Origin: Zoopage sp. CT-All
Taxonomy: Eukaryota > Zoopagomycota > Zoopagomycetes > Zoopagales > Zoopagaceae
NCBI GenBank assembly: GCA_004114245.1
Contig: QZWS01000086.1
Location: 1 to 27,848, forward strand
Direction of reading: 5' to 3'
Length of the DNA stretch: 27,848 nucleotides
A program made the translations under genes and the position numbers. Below, in pieces: positions 19,620-27,848 of this stretch. Position 1 is the stretch's first letter; every line of letters starts with the position of its first letter. The notes beneath the pieces were generated by a model. That model saw only the letters and a list, made by a program, of their open reading frames with translations, did no database searches and was not told the origin of the DNA.

Positions 19620-21224
19620 ATGAAACGCATAAAGCCGCCCGATGCCTCCGATAGGCCGGTGAAACGCGCTCGAATTGACCTGGACTGGGCCGGCCTCACC
19701 CTCGAGCAGCTCCTCCAGCAATTCTCCGACGAGCAGCATGCTGACTATCGCGATGCGGAGGAATCCGGCCGTAATGTGAATCGCTCCAACGAAGACGGCC
19801 GGACCACAGACTCGTCGCTGCTTCTGGAGCCAAGGAGGCAGCGGGCAGGGAAGCGCATTGACAAGTCGGTGCTTGGCGATTCCGACTCGGCACGCTCCGA
19901 CTCGGTGCATTCCGACTCGGACGAGTACGAGCCAGCTGAGCAATCCTCAGCGAAGGGGAGCAGTGATGGGGGCCTGCAAAGTGACGAGGTGGATATCGAT
20001 GAGGACCTGCTCGCCTGGGCAGCGTCAATGGCCCAGCACCAGCACGACGACGAAGCCAACGAGTATGAGGAAATGCTTATGCAGCAATCGCCCCCTGCCC
20101 TTAAAAAGCAGCCTCGTGGTGTGAGCCCCCTCGATAAACGCGATGCCAGCGAGCAGGAATCGACCGTGGACCCGCTGAAGCCCTCCACTGCAGCAGTTCA
20201 TCGACTTTTCGATAACGTACAAATACCAATAACCCCATTCAATCTCAAGGACGAACACGAACTTGGACACTTTGACAGTAATGGCCACTTTATATTTAAA
20301 ACGGCCGAGCAACGCGACCCGTTTCTTCACCATGACACCTGGCTCGACGGAATCGGCACCGTGCAGATGCTCAAGGCTCGTGTGGCCCAAGAGCGGGCGG
20401 CTACCGAGCAGGCTGAAAAAGAGCGCATGCAGCGCGCTAAAGAGGATGCTGAATTGGGCGCGGGTGGGCCCAAGGAGTGGAAGCGGAAACTCGCCGACAT
20501 GCTGGAGCCAAATGAGACGGTTTTGGAGGCGGTTCGTCAGCTTGGTCGATCAGCACATGGTCGGACGATGCCTGACTCAGCGATATCTGATCCAATAACT
20601 ATTCCGGCCGCTCCAAAAGGCGCCGTTGCGCGACGGAGAAATATAAAATCGGCTGTGCGACAACCTTCACATGCATCCGTGAAGCATGGCCGCAGTGGTT
20701 CCAAACCGTCGCTGATACATGAAACGCTTCGTCGACGAAAGTCAAGCCTCCCCATTCAGCCCGTCGTGCACCACTCCTCGCCCAACGAGACCTTGGAACG
20801 CCTGACGAGGGATGAGCGACATCGTCAGCTCGACCAAATGATCGCGCTTGCTCACAACCTGCTGAGCTCGGGTATGTTGAATATTTACGACTGCACAAGG
20901 CGTCAGTTGATGATGGATGATGCTTTTGACGCTTACACTGCTCCGTTTTCGCCAACGGCTGCCACCTTTATGTCGCGGCGATCAACGCCGAGTCGAACAG
21001 CCAGCATGCCTTTAGAGCCGCACTGCTGGGAGTACAAGTGGTCTGGCGCGGACAATGAGCCCGTATACGGACCTTTCACCAGCGCGGAAATGACTGCATG
21101 GCTGAACCAAGGATTTTTCGGTCAGCCTGGATCTCGCCAGGTTGTTGTACGATGTTGTGGGGAGAAGGGAGACTCTGTTGAGAACTTTGCTCCGATCGAC
21201 GCCAGTCGACTTGTAGCCGCATGA
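19620..21224 (+). CDS. LIN1: LIN1/CD2BP2 homologue with GYF domain (U5 snRNP protein)
   Basis: Component of the U5/tri-snRNP (yeast Lin1/Snu40, human CD2BP2/52K) whose GYF domain binds proline-rich partners. It is a single 534-codon exon from the ATG at 19620, with a basic start (PVKRARIDLDW). Residues about 80-180 are acidic and Ser-rich, including a small SDSxxSDS repeat (19880-19925), plausible casein-kinase sites. The family core motif is VQIPITPFNLKDEHELGHFD, followed by NGHFIFKTAEQRD and TWLDGI. Helical segments follow, ending in LNIYDCTRRQLMMDDAFDAY. The C-terminal GYF domain is complete: WEYKWSG, then YGPFTSAEMTAWLNQGFF, with GFF in place of GYF. It is longer than human CD2BP2 (341 residues) because of disordered insertions. 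Frame-internal start codons upstream are TTG, so 19620 is the first ATG. It converges on kinesin-5 with 58 bp between stops. A paralogue without GYF lies at 25315-26397. Confidence 0.94.
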   Translation: MKRIKPPDASDRPVKRARIDLDWAGLTLEQLLQQFSDEQHADYRDAEESGRNVNRSNEDGRTTDSSLLLEPRRQRAGKRIDKSVLGDSDSARSDSVHSDSDEYEPAEQSSAKGSSDGGLQSDEVDIDEDLLAWAASMAQHQHDDEANEYEEMLMQQSPPALKKQPRGVSPLDKRDASEQESTVDPLKPSTAAVHRLFDNVQIPITPFNLKDEHELGHFDSNGHFIFKTAEQRDPFLHHDTWLDGIGTVQMLKARVAQERAATEQAEKERMQRAKEDAELGAGGPKEWKRKLADMLEPNETVLEAVRQLGRSAHGRTMPDSAISDPITIPAAPKGAVARRRNIKSAVRQPSHASVKHGRSGSKPSLIHETLRRRKSSLPIQPVVHHSSPNETLERLTRDERHRQLDQMIALAHNLLSSGMLNIYDCTRRQLMMDDAFDAYTAPFSPTAATFMSRRSTPSRTASMPLEPHCWEYKWSGADNEPVYGPFTSAEMTAWLNQGFFGQPGSRQVVVRCCGEKGDSVENFAPIDASRLVAA

Positions 21225-21282
21225 GTATGACTACCAACTATGGTGCCTGCATGAATACATATATTTTACATACGTATTTGAC

Positions 21283-24200
21283 CTATTTTCCGTTTTCATC
21301 CTCCGACTCGCAGCCCTCGAACTTTTGGAAAAACTTAGCTTGGAAGGGCGTGGATGTGCCAAGAGTCACGGATAGCTGCCTGGGTGTTGGAATCGGGCGA
21401 CGTCGAATCGATTTTTGTCGGGGCGTGTCAGCATGCTGCCGGCGACTTTGGCTGGGTGTGACTGGAGCATTCTGCTTGATGGGAACCGGGCGCGGCCGTG
21501 GGAGCTTGCTCGACAACACCAAGCCCTCAAGGATCTCATCGCCATTCAAAACACCAGGCTCCTCATTCTCCGCCACATCATTATCGATGGCAGCTCCGAT
21601 AAATGGATCAGGCACACCACGTTTCTTGCGAACCGGGGCGTCCGAGCCGCCAGGCGAAGAGTTCAGCTCTTCAGAGTTCTTGAGCGGGGCCGAAATCTCT
21701 GCTGGAGGCGACCGTTGCTCGCGCGTTCTCTTAAAATGTTTAGGGGACATGGCGAATTGATCTTCCTTGTCGTCGTCTTCACCGTCATCTTCGCTGTCAT
21801 GAGGTGCAGCCCCAGGAACGCTTACATCTCCAGTTTCCCTAAATTCACGGATGATATCTTCATGTGTTCTGAAGACGGGCAGATAGTCGGGTATCGGGTA
21901 TTCCCGCTTCAAAGGCGTCTGGCCTGTTGGCTGATACTTCTGTGGGGAGCATTAGAAGCACTCGCACCATCGGATGGCATACCTGGATTCTGCTCTCTGC
22001 GAGAAGCCGAATATCATCCTGTGTCAGAAGAATTCGATTCGACATATCTTCATAGTGAGTCTGTACTTGCGCCGTCATATTGTCAGCGTGGTTAGCCAAT
22101 GCAGTGGACATCGAGGTCGCCTCCTGTTTAACAAGGTCCAATATTCCTTCCGTCTGCCTGGCCGTGTCGGCCATGGATGCCCGTACCCCTACGGCAAGGG
22201 TTTCCTGACTTTTGGCGGCCGAAGCCAGCATGTCTTGAACTGGACAATATGAGTTCGACAGCATGAGCGAAAGTAGCCATACTTGTCTTGGAAAGGCCAT
22301 CGATGGCGTCCCCAGCACAGTCTACGGACTTTGTCTGCGATTCAAGCCGGACGACGACGTCGCTTGTAATTTCCACCACGCGACCCTCCATGTCATTGTA
22401 TGAATCCGCTGCGACCTATTCAAAATAAGCAAGCGCTACTAGACATCCCTCTTCTTGCCTTTTGGCACCTGTCAACCTCCTCCTCCATAGTCGCTAGCCG
22501 GGCAGCAGTGCTATCACCAAAGTCATGAAACGCGAGTGCCTGCCGACGCGACTCTTTGGCTAGGCGTTTTGAAAAATCACCAGCGTGTTTGCGCTGCTGG
22601 TTGAACTCTCGATGCCAGTCGTTTGCAGTAGACTGAAGATCCGTACGCTGCTCCTTGACAAACTCGGAGAAAAGCCCGGCGACGCGATCGAGCATCTGAT
22701 TCTTTTTCTCCTCCATTCGTTTCATCTTCGCCGTGACGTCCTGATTCATGCGTAGTGCAACCTCTCGATATCGCCTGTCCTGTTCTTCAGACGTATTGCT
22801 GCACTCAGTGGCCATGCGACTGGCTGCCTCTTGGTGCTCTAGGGCACGCTTGGCCATGTCATCACGGAGAGCATAGATTTGCATGCGGAGGGTGCTGAGC
22901 CAATTAGACGATGCGACGCAATGCTGGCTGAGCTCCTGGCGCATCCGATCCATAGTCAGTTCGACGCTTTCGCGGTTCGATTGCGTCTGCTCGCGAACCA
23001 ATTGTCGCAGATCGTCCTTGACTTGTGCAACGGATGTTGCAAAATCGGCAGTGCGCTCCTCCGATGACCTGGTGACGCTTTCAAGTCTGCTGAGATCGCT
23101 TTCGAAGCGGGCCAGGCGCTCTGTCAGTGCAGTGCTCTGCTCCTCGGCAAAGTGAACTTGACGGCGAGCAAACTCTGCAGAATAGGCATGGATTTTGCTA
23201 CCGAGTTCAACTTGGACGCGATGGTGAACAGAGAGAAGCGACTCGAGTTCGGTGGTGCGATCGAGAAGAGCGTCTTGGAAATCCTTGAAGGCCCGCAGAT
23301 TGGCGTTTTCGGCGTGTGTCTTGCGCTCTACGACAGTCTTGGTGAGTATGTCACATGGCAATGAGCACTGTACCAATTTTTTCATGCAAGCGCTGAACAT
23401 CGGCAGCACTTGCTCTTGCAGTAGCAATCAACCCCTGTGCAATCTCACTCAACTGCCTTCCGGACTTGGCTTGCTCAAGGACAACATGCCTTTGTGCGCG
23501 TATATCGGTATCTTTGAGCCGAATCGTTTGATCCTTGTGCTGCAGTTGAGTCTGGTAGTTGTTAGCGTAAGGGTACAGACGTGATAAAGCCGACCTCTGC
23601 TCGCCCAAGTTTATCCTTGGCCTCGCTCATCGACGTCAGCTGGTGTTGAAACTGCTGGGTCACCTTTTGCAATCGGCCCTCAAGCTCCTTGATATCCAAT
23701 TTTAACGTTTCCCCTTCCTCTCGTCGTCGTCGATCGGCTTGCGCAAGGTCCATGTACTTGTCCTGCGTCAAGTACACCCCGTGCTTGTCACGGTTCGCCT
23801 GCAACTCGGACTTGAGACGCTCAATCTCGGCGATATACTCCTTGATAAGTGCCTTCTTTGTCAAGCGCTTGTTTGCCACAGGCTTGTTGCGAATATTCTT
23901 GGCACGGGAGGCATAGTCAAGGGTGGATAGGGTTTCGTCGACGCAGCCGCGGACGGGACTCACAGTCGCAATGATGCATGTCATCGTGCGCCCTCCCAGA
24001 GAATCCTGAAGGATGCGAGTGAGCTTGCTCTCGCGATACGGCACATGCGAGGCATTATCAACCAGAGCATTGATGACGCGCCCCAGGGTGAGCAAACTCT
24101 TGTTAATCTCACCTGCTTCACGCGCACGATCTTGCACGGCACCGCTTCGTCGAATATTCTCCGAGCCGGCGAGATCGACAAGGTTCAGCTTGCCCTCGAT

Positions 24201-25208
24201 CATTAGATTTTCGCCGCTCGGAGCGGTGTCGTACATATACACAGTGATGGTGAAAATCGCGTGGGAACGACTGGATGCGTCGTTGGACCTAGTAGCCGCC
24301 ACCTCTCGATTCTGGGCACCATGACGAAGTAGATCAATAGCTACACCCGCGGTCTCTGCCACCGACTCGCTGATTCCTTCGATGGCAACGCCGCCTTTAC
24401 GATCGTCAAAGAGCCTGATCTTGCGATTAGCGCCGTCGCCACTGGAAAGCAGGCAGCGCAACTCTTCCTGGTAGATCTCGACGTATGACACGCGAACCTC
24501 AAAGCTACGCCCAGAGGCCTCCAAATCTTCGTAAATCTGATGCAATGCACGCGGAATCAAGCCAGCATGGGGTGACAGGTCTGCGTGATCGTGGGCCGAG
24601 TACATCCCGATATCACCTTCCATGGTATACGTTTTTCCTGTCCCAGTCTGCCCATAGGCAAAGATGGTGCAGCTGAAGCCCTGGAGCACTTTGACCACGA
24701 TTGGCCGCACCACGTCCTCGTACAGCACTTCTTGGGCGGCGCCGGGACCAAATACCTTGTCAAAGTAGAAGGAGCGTGGCGGCGTCCACTTGACATCGAT
24801 TTCGCGTCCACCGCGGCACGAAATGATCGGCTTATCGCCTTCGGCAATCTCACGCTCATTGCGGTCACGGCACCGCACCACGACTTGAATATTTGTCTCC
24901 TTCGGCTGTGCGGGAGGCATTGACGAGGCTACCGCGGCGGCGGCAGAATGTGATGCATGTGCGGATGCAGATTGAATAGTGCGATTAATTCGCTGCGTTG
25001 GAGGCGGCGCGGTGGTCGCTGCGGGGCGCAGCACAGGAGATGCGACAGTATCCGCGTTGGCGGAGGGCATAGCAGCCGTTGACTGTGGGACCAGCACCCG
25101 GCGGGCCCCGCCCCCGGTGATCGCCATGTGCCGAGATGGATGCGATTGAAGCGAGTTTATCGATGGCGGCGGTGGCAGGTGGCGGCGGTATGTTGGCGAT
25201 GTGGCCAT
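21283..25208 (-). CDS. bimC: Kinesin-5 (BimC/Eg5/Cut7) mitotic motor
   Basis: Plus-end-directed tetrameric kinesin that cross-links and slides spindle microtubules apart. The ATG at 25208 opens a Pro/Ala-rich extension of about 104 residues; an upstream in-frame TTG was not used. The motor spans residues about 105-441, with the P-loop GQTGTGKTYTMEG (about 186), switch I SSRSH and switch II DLAGSE. The neck linker NKPVANKRLTKKALIKEY is diagnostic of kinesin-5. A long coiled-coil stalk follows. The tail carries the BimC box QPTGQTPLKREYPIPDYLP (about residue 1020), with a Thr-Pro Cdk1 site that is restored by a 43-nt intron ending just before it. Five introns (43, 46, 43, 49 and 43 nt) give 3,702 nt, an exact multiple of three, hence about 1,233 residues. 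The third (22416-22458) appears to have a GC donor (AAG|GCAAGA); a longer GT alternative at GAG|GTTGAC also keeps frame. The fourth has two possible acceptors six bases apart. Confidence 0.96.
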
Positions 25209-25290
25209 AGCAAGCGGATTGCGAGAACCGCCAGTTGTCAACAGCGGTCTGTGAACGCCCTTGTGCTCCAAATATTACGGCGCACACTCG

Positions 25291-25296
25291 ACGCGT
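25291..25296. promoter_or_regulatory. Candidate MCB (ACGCGT) site upstream of kinesin-5
   Basis: ACGCGT, the MluI cell-cycle box bound by fungal MBF-type factors, lies 82 bp upstream of the kinesin-5 start codon, inside the 106-bp spacer after the LIN1-like stop. Kinesin-5 is a mitotic gene, so periodic expression would make sense. A six-base match can occur by chance. Confidence 0.35.
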
Positions 25297-25314
25297 TATG
25301 CGAATAATTATACA

Positions 25315-26397
25315 TCAAGGGGACGACAGCAGCAGTTGTCGCTGCGTCATGTCATAGACATCGGAGACACCAGCCTCAAGCAGCCGCTGAGCAAGTCCTG
25401 TTATCCCGTCGACCTTCTCCTTGGCCTCTTGCACTGCCAATGGTCCTATGCTTTCGTGAGGCGCCTCATCTGATGCCTCGAGGCCAAAGTCCAGCCCGCC
25501 GGCTTTGCGTTTTCTCGACCCTGCGTCCGCAGCACCACCGCTTCGGAGTAGTGCCTTGCGCTGCTGTTGGCGCTGAGCCCACTTTGATCGCGATGCCCCA
25601 GCTACGGCGCTAGCGCCAGCTGTCGCGGCACAACTTGTTACCATGCTCCCATATCGCCGGAGTGCCTGCACCACAGTCTCACCGCCACCGTCCATCAGCA
25701 TTGCCAGTCTCTGTCGGCACTCCTTCACATCCACCTTCTCCTCATCCATCCTCCTTTCCCTGTCCAATCGTTGCTGTCGTTCCTTCGCCTCCCTGGCCTT
25801 GCACATCCCCTCCACATCCTCCTGGACCCCAACCAGCCACCCGTCGTGAAACCAGCCTGCGTCGCGCTCGTTCTTTCCCTTCCATACAAAATTGCCCTGC
25901 TCGTCAAACTCGCCCTCCTCAAGGTCGGCTTCCAGGTTGAATGGCACAATCGGTGTGCTATCTACAGCATCGATGGACGCTTCAAGCCCGGTGGTAAACT
26001 CCTGATTCGGAATATACTCCAGCTTTAATTTCGCATGCTTTCGACGCTCCCGAACTGCAGTGGGGTCGGCGGGATCCTCCTCATCGGGCTCGGTGAACTC
26101 GTCCGAGTCTGCATCGCTTCCTCCTGTGCCGCCGTCTCCGCCGCGCCGACGCGCCTCATCCTCCTCTTCACCCTCCTCACTCGATGATTCAGAGTCTAGC
26201 ACAGACCGATCCACGGCCTTTCCCCGGCGAATCCGCTCCGGTTCAAGTTCTACCGACTCGCTGTCGGCATCGTCCGATGCCGCACCACCGCCTTTGTAGG
26301 ATCTCGTCGACGCAAATCGAACGGATTTCGGGGGGAGAAAGGAGTCCGATTCGAGCGCGTCTTCGCCGCCACGTTTGCGAGCGGAGGATTTGGACAT
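25315..26397 (-). CDS. LIN1/CD2BP2-like protein lacking the GYF domain
   Basis: A single 360-codon exon from the ATG at 26397 to the TGA at 25315. The N-terminal LPPKSVRFAS resembles the KRKVTF start of CD2BP2. A highly acidic Ser/Glu region follows (SVLDSESSSEEGEEEDEARR). The family core is present: STPIVPFNLEADLEEGEFDE, then QGNFVWKGKNERDAGWFHD and GWLVGV. Later come VVQALRRYGSM and GVSDVYDMTQRQLLL, matching the helices before the GYF domain in relatives. The protein stops six residues past that point, and the 106 bp before kinesin-5 hold no GYF sequence. It shares the core with the gene at 19620-21224, so the two are paralogues (or one is a diverged duplicate). The loss of GYF should remove proline-rich ligand binding but could leave U5 snRNP contacts. 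An in-frame ATG at 26457 exists but would overlap SEN34. U5-related function is inferred from the family only. Confidence 0.85.
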   Translation of the reverse strand: MSKSSARKRGGEDALESDSFLPPKSVRFASTRSYKGGGAASDDADSESVELEPERIRRGKAVDRSVLDSESSSEEGEEEDEARRRGGDGGTGGSDADSDEFTEPDEEDPADPTAVRERRKHAKLKLEYIPNQEFTTGLEASIDAVDSTPIVPFNLEADLEEGEFDEQGNFVWKGKNERDAGWFHDGWLVGVQEDVEGMCKAREAKERQQRLDRERRMDEEKVDVKECRQRLAMLMDGGGETVVQALRRYGSMVTSCAATAGASAVAGASRSKWAQRQQQRKALLRSGGAADAGSRKRKAGGLDFGLEASDEAPHESIGPLAVQEAKEKVDGITGLAQRLLEAGVSDVYDMTQRQLLLSSP

Positions 26398-26424
26398 GGC
26401 TGTGGGGAGCAAAATGCCTTTTGC
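26398..26424. promoter_or_regulatory. Ultra-short divergent intergenic region, LIN1-like/SEN34
   Basis: 27 bp (including the run AAAATGCC, whose ATG is out of frame with SEN34) separate the LIN1-like start codon (26397, minus) from the SEN34 start codon (26425, plus). No TATA box is visible. The 5' untranslated parts of the two mRNAs probably overlap. Confidence 0.6.
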
Positions 26425-27115
26425 ATGATTCGCGTAAGCGTCTCGCAGCGCACCCATGACGCGCTCGTCTGGTCGGCCCACGGCAGGAGCCTCTATTTCC
26501 CATTGATAATTGCTGACTCATTTTGAAATAGACGTGGACATATTGAGGCGTGAGCATCGCGTCATTGGCACGCTGATCGGCACGCTCCCCGCTGCGCCGC
26601 AGCAGAATAACTTTCTCGGCTTGCCGCTGCTTCTCCTCCCCGAAGACGCAATATGTCTGCTCAAGGAAGGCATACTACTTGCTGAATACTATGGCGAGGA
26701 GGAGGCTGCTGGCGATGCAATCCTCGATCGCCAAAGCCCGAATACCTCACGCTTGGTCACCGTGGATCATCTCGTCGCAGCCCTCGATGGACGAGGACGG
26801 CGCCGCCTTGCTGTCTATTGCGACCTTCGAAGCCGAGGATTCACTCTTGGCCTTGGGATGCGTTTTGGTGCGGATTTCCTTGTATATCGCGGCAATCCAG
26901 ACACCGTGCACTCCGAGTATGCATGTCGTGTTGTGGATGCGTCCGAGGATGAGCAAGGCAACGCGCCGCAGTATCGGCTGCTGGACTGGATACAGGCCGG
27001 GAGACTGGGAACCTATGCGCAGAAGAAGATTCTCCTCGCCATGGTGCACGATGGAGGCTCTGTCGCCGAGGGCGCGGACATCAAGTACTATGTGGTCAAA
27101 TGGGCTGGATTCTAG
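26425..27115 (+). CDS. SEN34: tRNA-splicing endonuclease catalytic subunit Sen34
   Basis: Catalytic subunit of the tRNA-splicing endonuclease that cuts the 3' splice site of pre-tRNAs. Exon 1 (26425-26482) encodes MIRVSVSQRTHDALVWSAH, like the N-terminus of S. pombe Sen34. A 49-nt intron with a probable GC donor (26483-26531) leads to DVDILRREHRVIGTLIGTLP, then PQQNNFLGLPLLLLPEDAIC. The C-terminal nuclease fold shows RSRGFTLGLGMRFGADFLVY, RGNPDTVHSEYACRVVD with the conserved Tyr and His, and GRLGTYAQKKILLAM with the conserved Lys. Spliced length is 642 nt, giving 213 residues, somewhat shorter than most family members because the central linker is short. The end YYVVKWAGF matches the usual last strand. 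No GT donor upstream gives a sensible frame, which supports the GC-AG reading. Confidence 0.93.
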
Positions 27116-27309
27116 GCATCATTGTGCTAGCTCGCGTAACTGTGTACATATACCGGCACTTCCAAGATTAGCATACCAAGAAACTACGGGCACCACCACG
27201 ACGATCGCCTGCACACTCTACTGCCTTTTCTCCGCGTTTGGGTGCGCATTCGCTGCCTTGGTCGCATCTCCGGAGCACTTATTCCAAAAGTCCACCACAG
27301 CCGCCGCCA

Positions 27310-27848
27310 ATGACCCTGCTGGCGCTGCATGCCGACGCCACCTCGCGCTTCCTCGCGTCCACGCACGGCCGGGACAAGCTCTACCGGCTCGTCCAGTTTA
27401 CTGCACGGTTTCTTGCCCCGGCGCTGGCCTCCATCGACACGCTCGCCACAAAGTCCGCCGTCGAGCGGCTCACTGCTCTCAAGGCTTCCATCGCCACGTC
27501 GCGGAAGCTCATGCGCGCGGGAAAATGGCTCGACTTTGTGCAGATGGCGCGGAAGGCAAGAGGCATGCGGGACGACGTGGAACGATGGACGGCCGTGGGG
27601 CGTGCCCTCGCCATGGCCTTGTACCTCTTCCTGGACACCCTTGCCTGGGTGCACGCCGTCAAGGTGTATCGATTTGCGAGCATAGCTAGCATTCAGCGCC
27701 GGTCTATGCAGGCCTGGCTGGCGGCGGTCGCCATCTCGTGGCTCGGGGGCGTGTACAAGCTGCGGAACATCAACCTGCGAGCGGCAATTCTCGCCCGCGT
27801 GGACCCCATGCATCGGGCGCCCGCACTCACGTCTCCCGAGCACGAGGC
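27310..27848 (+). CDS. PEX11: Peroxisomal membrane-elongation protein Pex11, 5' part
   Basis: Peroxisomal membrane protein that bends and elongates the membrane before peroxisome division. From the ATG at 27310 (preceded by CCGCCA) 179 codons are open to the right edge. Near the N-terminus GRDKLYRLVQFTARFLAPAL is the conserved amphipathic segment of the family; SIATSRKLMRAGKWLDFVQM and ALAMALYLFLDTLAWVHAVK follow, the latter matching the FL-D-L-W-H region of Pex11. A hydrophobic segment AWLAAVAISWLGGVYKLR near residue 140 fits a membrane span. The C-terminus lies outside the window. It follows SEN34 on the same strand after a 194-bp gap. Whether it is the PEX11 or a PEX11B/C-like paralogue cannot be settled from the part seen. 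Confidence 0.88.
   Translation, partial: MTLLALHADATSRFLASTHGRDKLYRLVQFTARFLAPALASIDTLATKSAVERLTALKASIATSRKLMRAGKWLDFVQMARKARGMRDDVERWTAVGRALAMALYLFLDTLAWVHAVKVYRFASIASIQRRSMQAWLAAVAISWLGGVYKLRNINLRAAILARVDPMHRAPALTSPEHE

Noticed and set aside
19539-20390. Several minus-strand frames over LIN1
   Set aside because: Shadows of the acidic, repeat-containing LIN1 exon; no family motifs.
26679-27689. 336-codon plus-strand frame spanning SEN34 and PEX11
   Set aside because: It runs in another frame through two well-supported genes and the spacer between them, and its translation resembles no protein.
27184-27843. 219-codon minus-strand frame
   Set aside because: It lies antisense to PEX11, which has strong family motifs; the frame is a by-product of GC-rich coding sequence.
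1-27848. CRISPR array, operon-type defence system or bacterial island
   Set aside because: All identified genes are eukaryotic with introns; no regular repeat-spacer array or bacterial gene was found.

Overview
The window is nuclear DNA of a gene-dense eukaryote, most likely a fungus. Every recognisable gene is a conserved eukaryotic housekeeping gene (pescadillo, NUP155/170, VPS16, Ulp1, HGH1, kinesin-5, LIN1/CD2BP2, SEN34, PEX11). Most are split by tiny GT-AG introns, many of 35-50 nt, plus a few probable GC-AG ones. Neighbouring genes are often only tens of bases apart. Tiny introns, fungal-type vacuolar and MFS transporters and ultra-compact spacing suggest an early-diverging or otherwise reduced-genome fungus. 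I cannot name the genus from sequence alone.

Layout, left to right. 1-828: 5' part of the ribosome-biogenesis gene PES1/NOP7 (minus). 1082-2506: a tandem pair of genes for an unknown secreted protein, one intact and one decayed (minus). About 2650-3720: an AT-rich, gene-poor island holding a 67-bp hAT-like mini-element with a perfect 8-bp target-site duplication. 3837-8550: NUP155/170 (minus), head to head with VPS16 (8570-11795, plus). 11888-13925: Ulp1 SUMO protease (minus), head to head with HGH1 (13969-15284, plus). 15337-16962: AVT-type amino-acid transporter (minus), with a 9-nt microexon. 17133-19042: MFS transporter (minus). 19620-21224: LIN1/CD2BP2 with its GYF domain (plus). 21283-25208: kinesin-5 (minus). 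25315-26397: a second LIN1-like gene without the GYF domain (minus), head to head with SEN34 (26425-27115, plus). 27310 to the right edge: PEX11 (plus, partial).

The genes do not form one pathway. They cover ribosome assembly, nuclear pore, endosome/vacuole fusion, SUMO processing, eEF2 folding, vacuolar and plasma-membrane transport, U5 snRNP, mitotic spindle, tRNA splicing and peroxisome division. I found no evidence of a new multi-gene system. What stands out is architecture: three divergent pairs whose start codons are 19, 43 and 27 bp apart, convergent pairs 52-92 bp apart, introns down to 35 nt, a 9-nt microexon, probable GC-AG introns, and a pair of LIN1 paralogues that differ in whether they keep the GYF domain. 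The only accessory-looking part is 1.0-3.8 kb, with the duplicated secreted-protein gene beside the AT-rich island.
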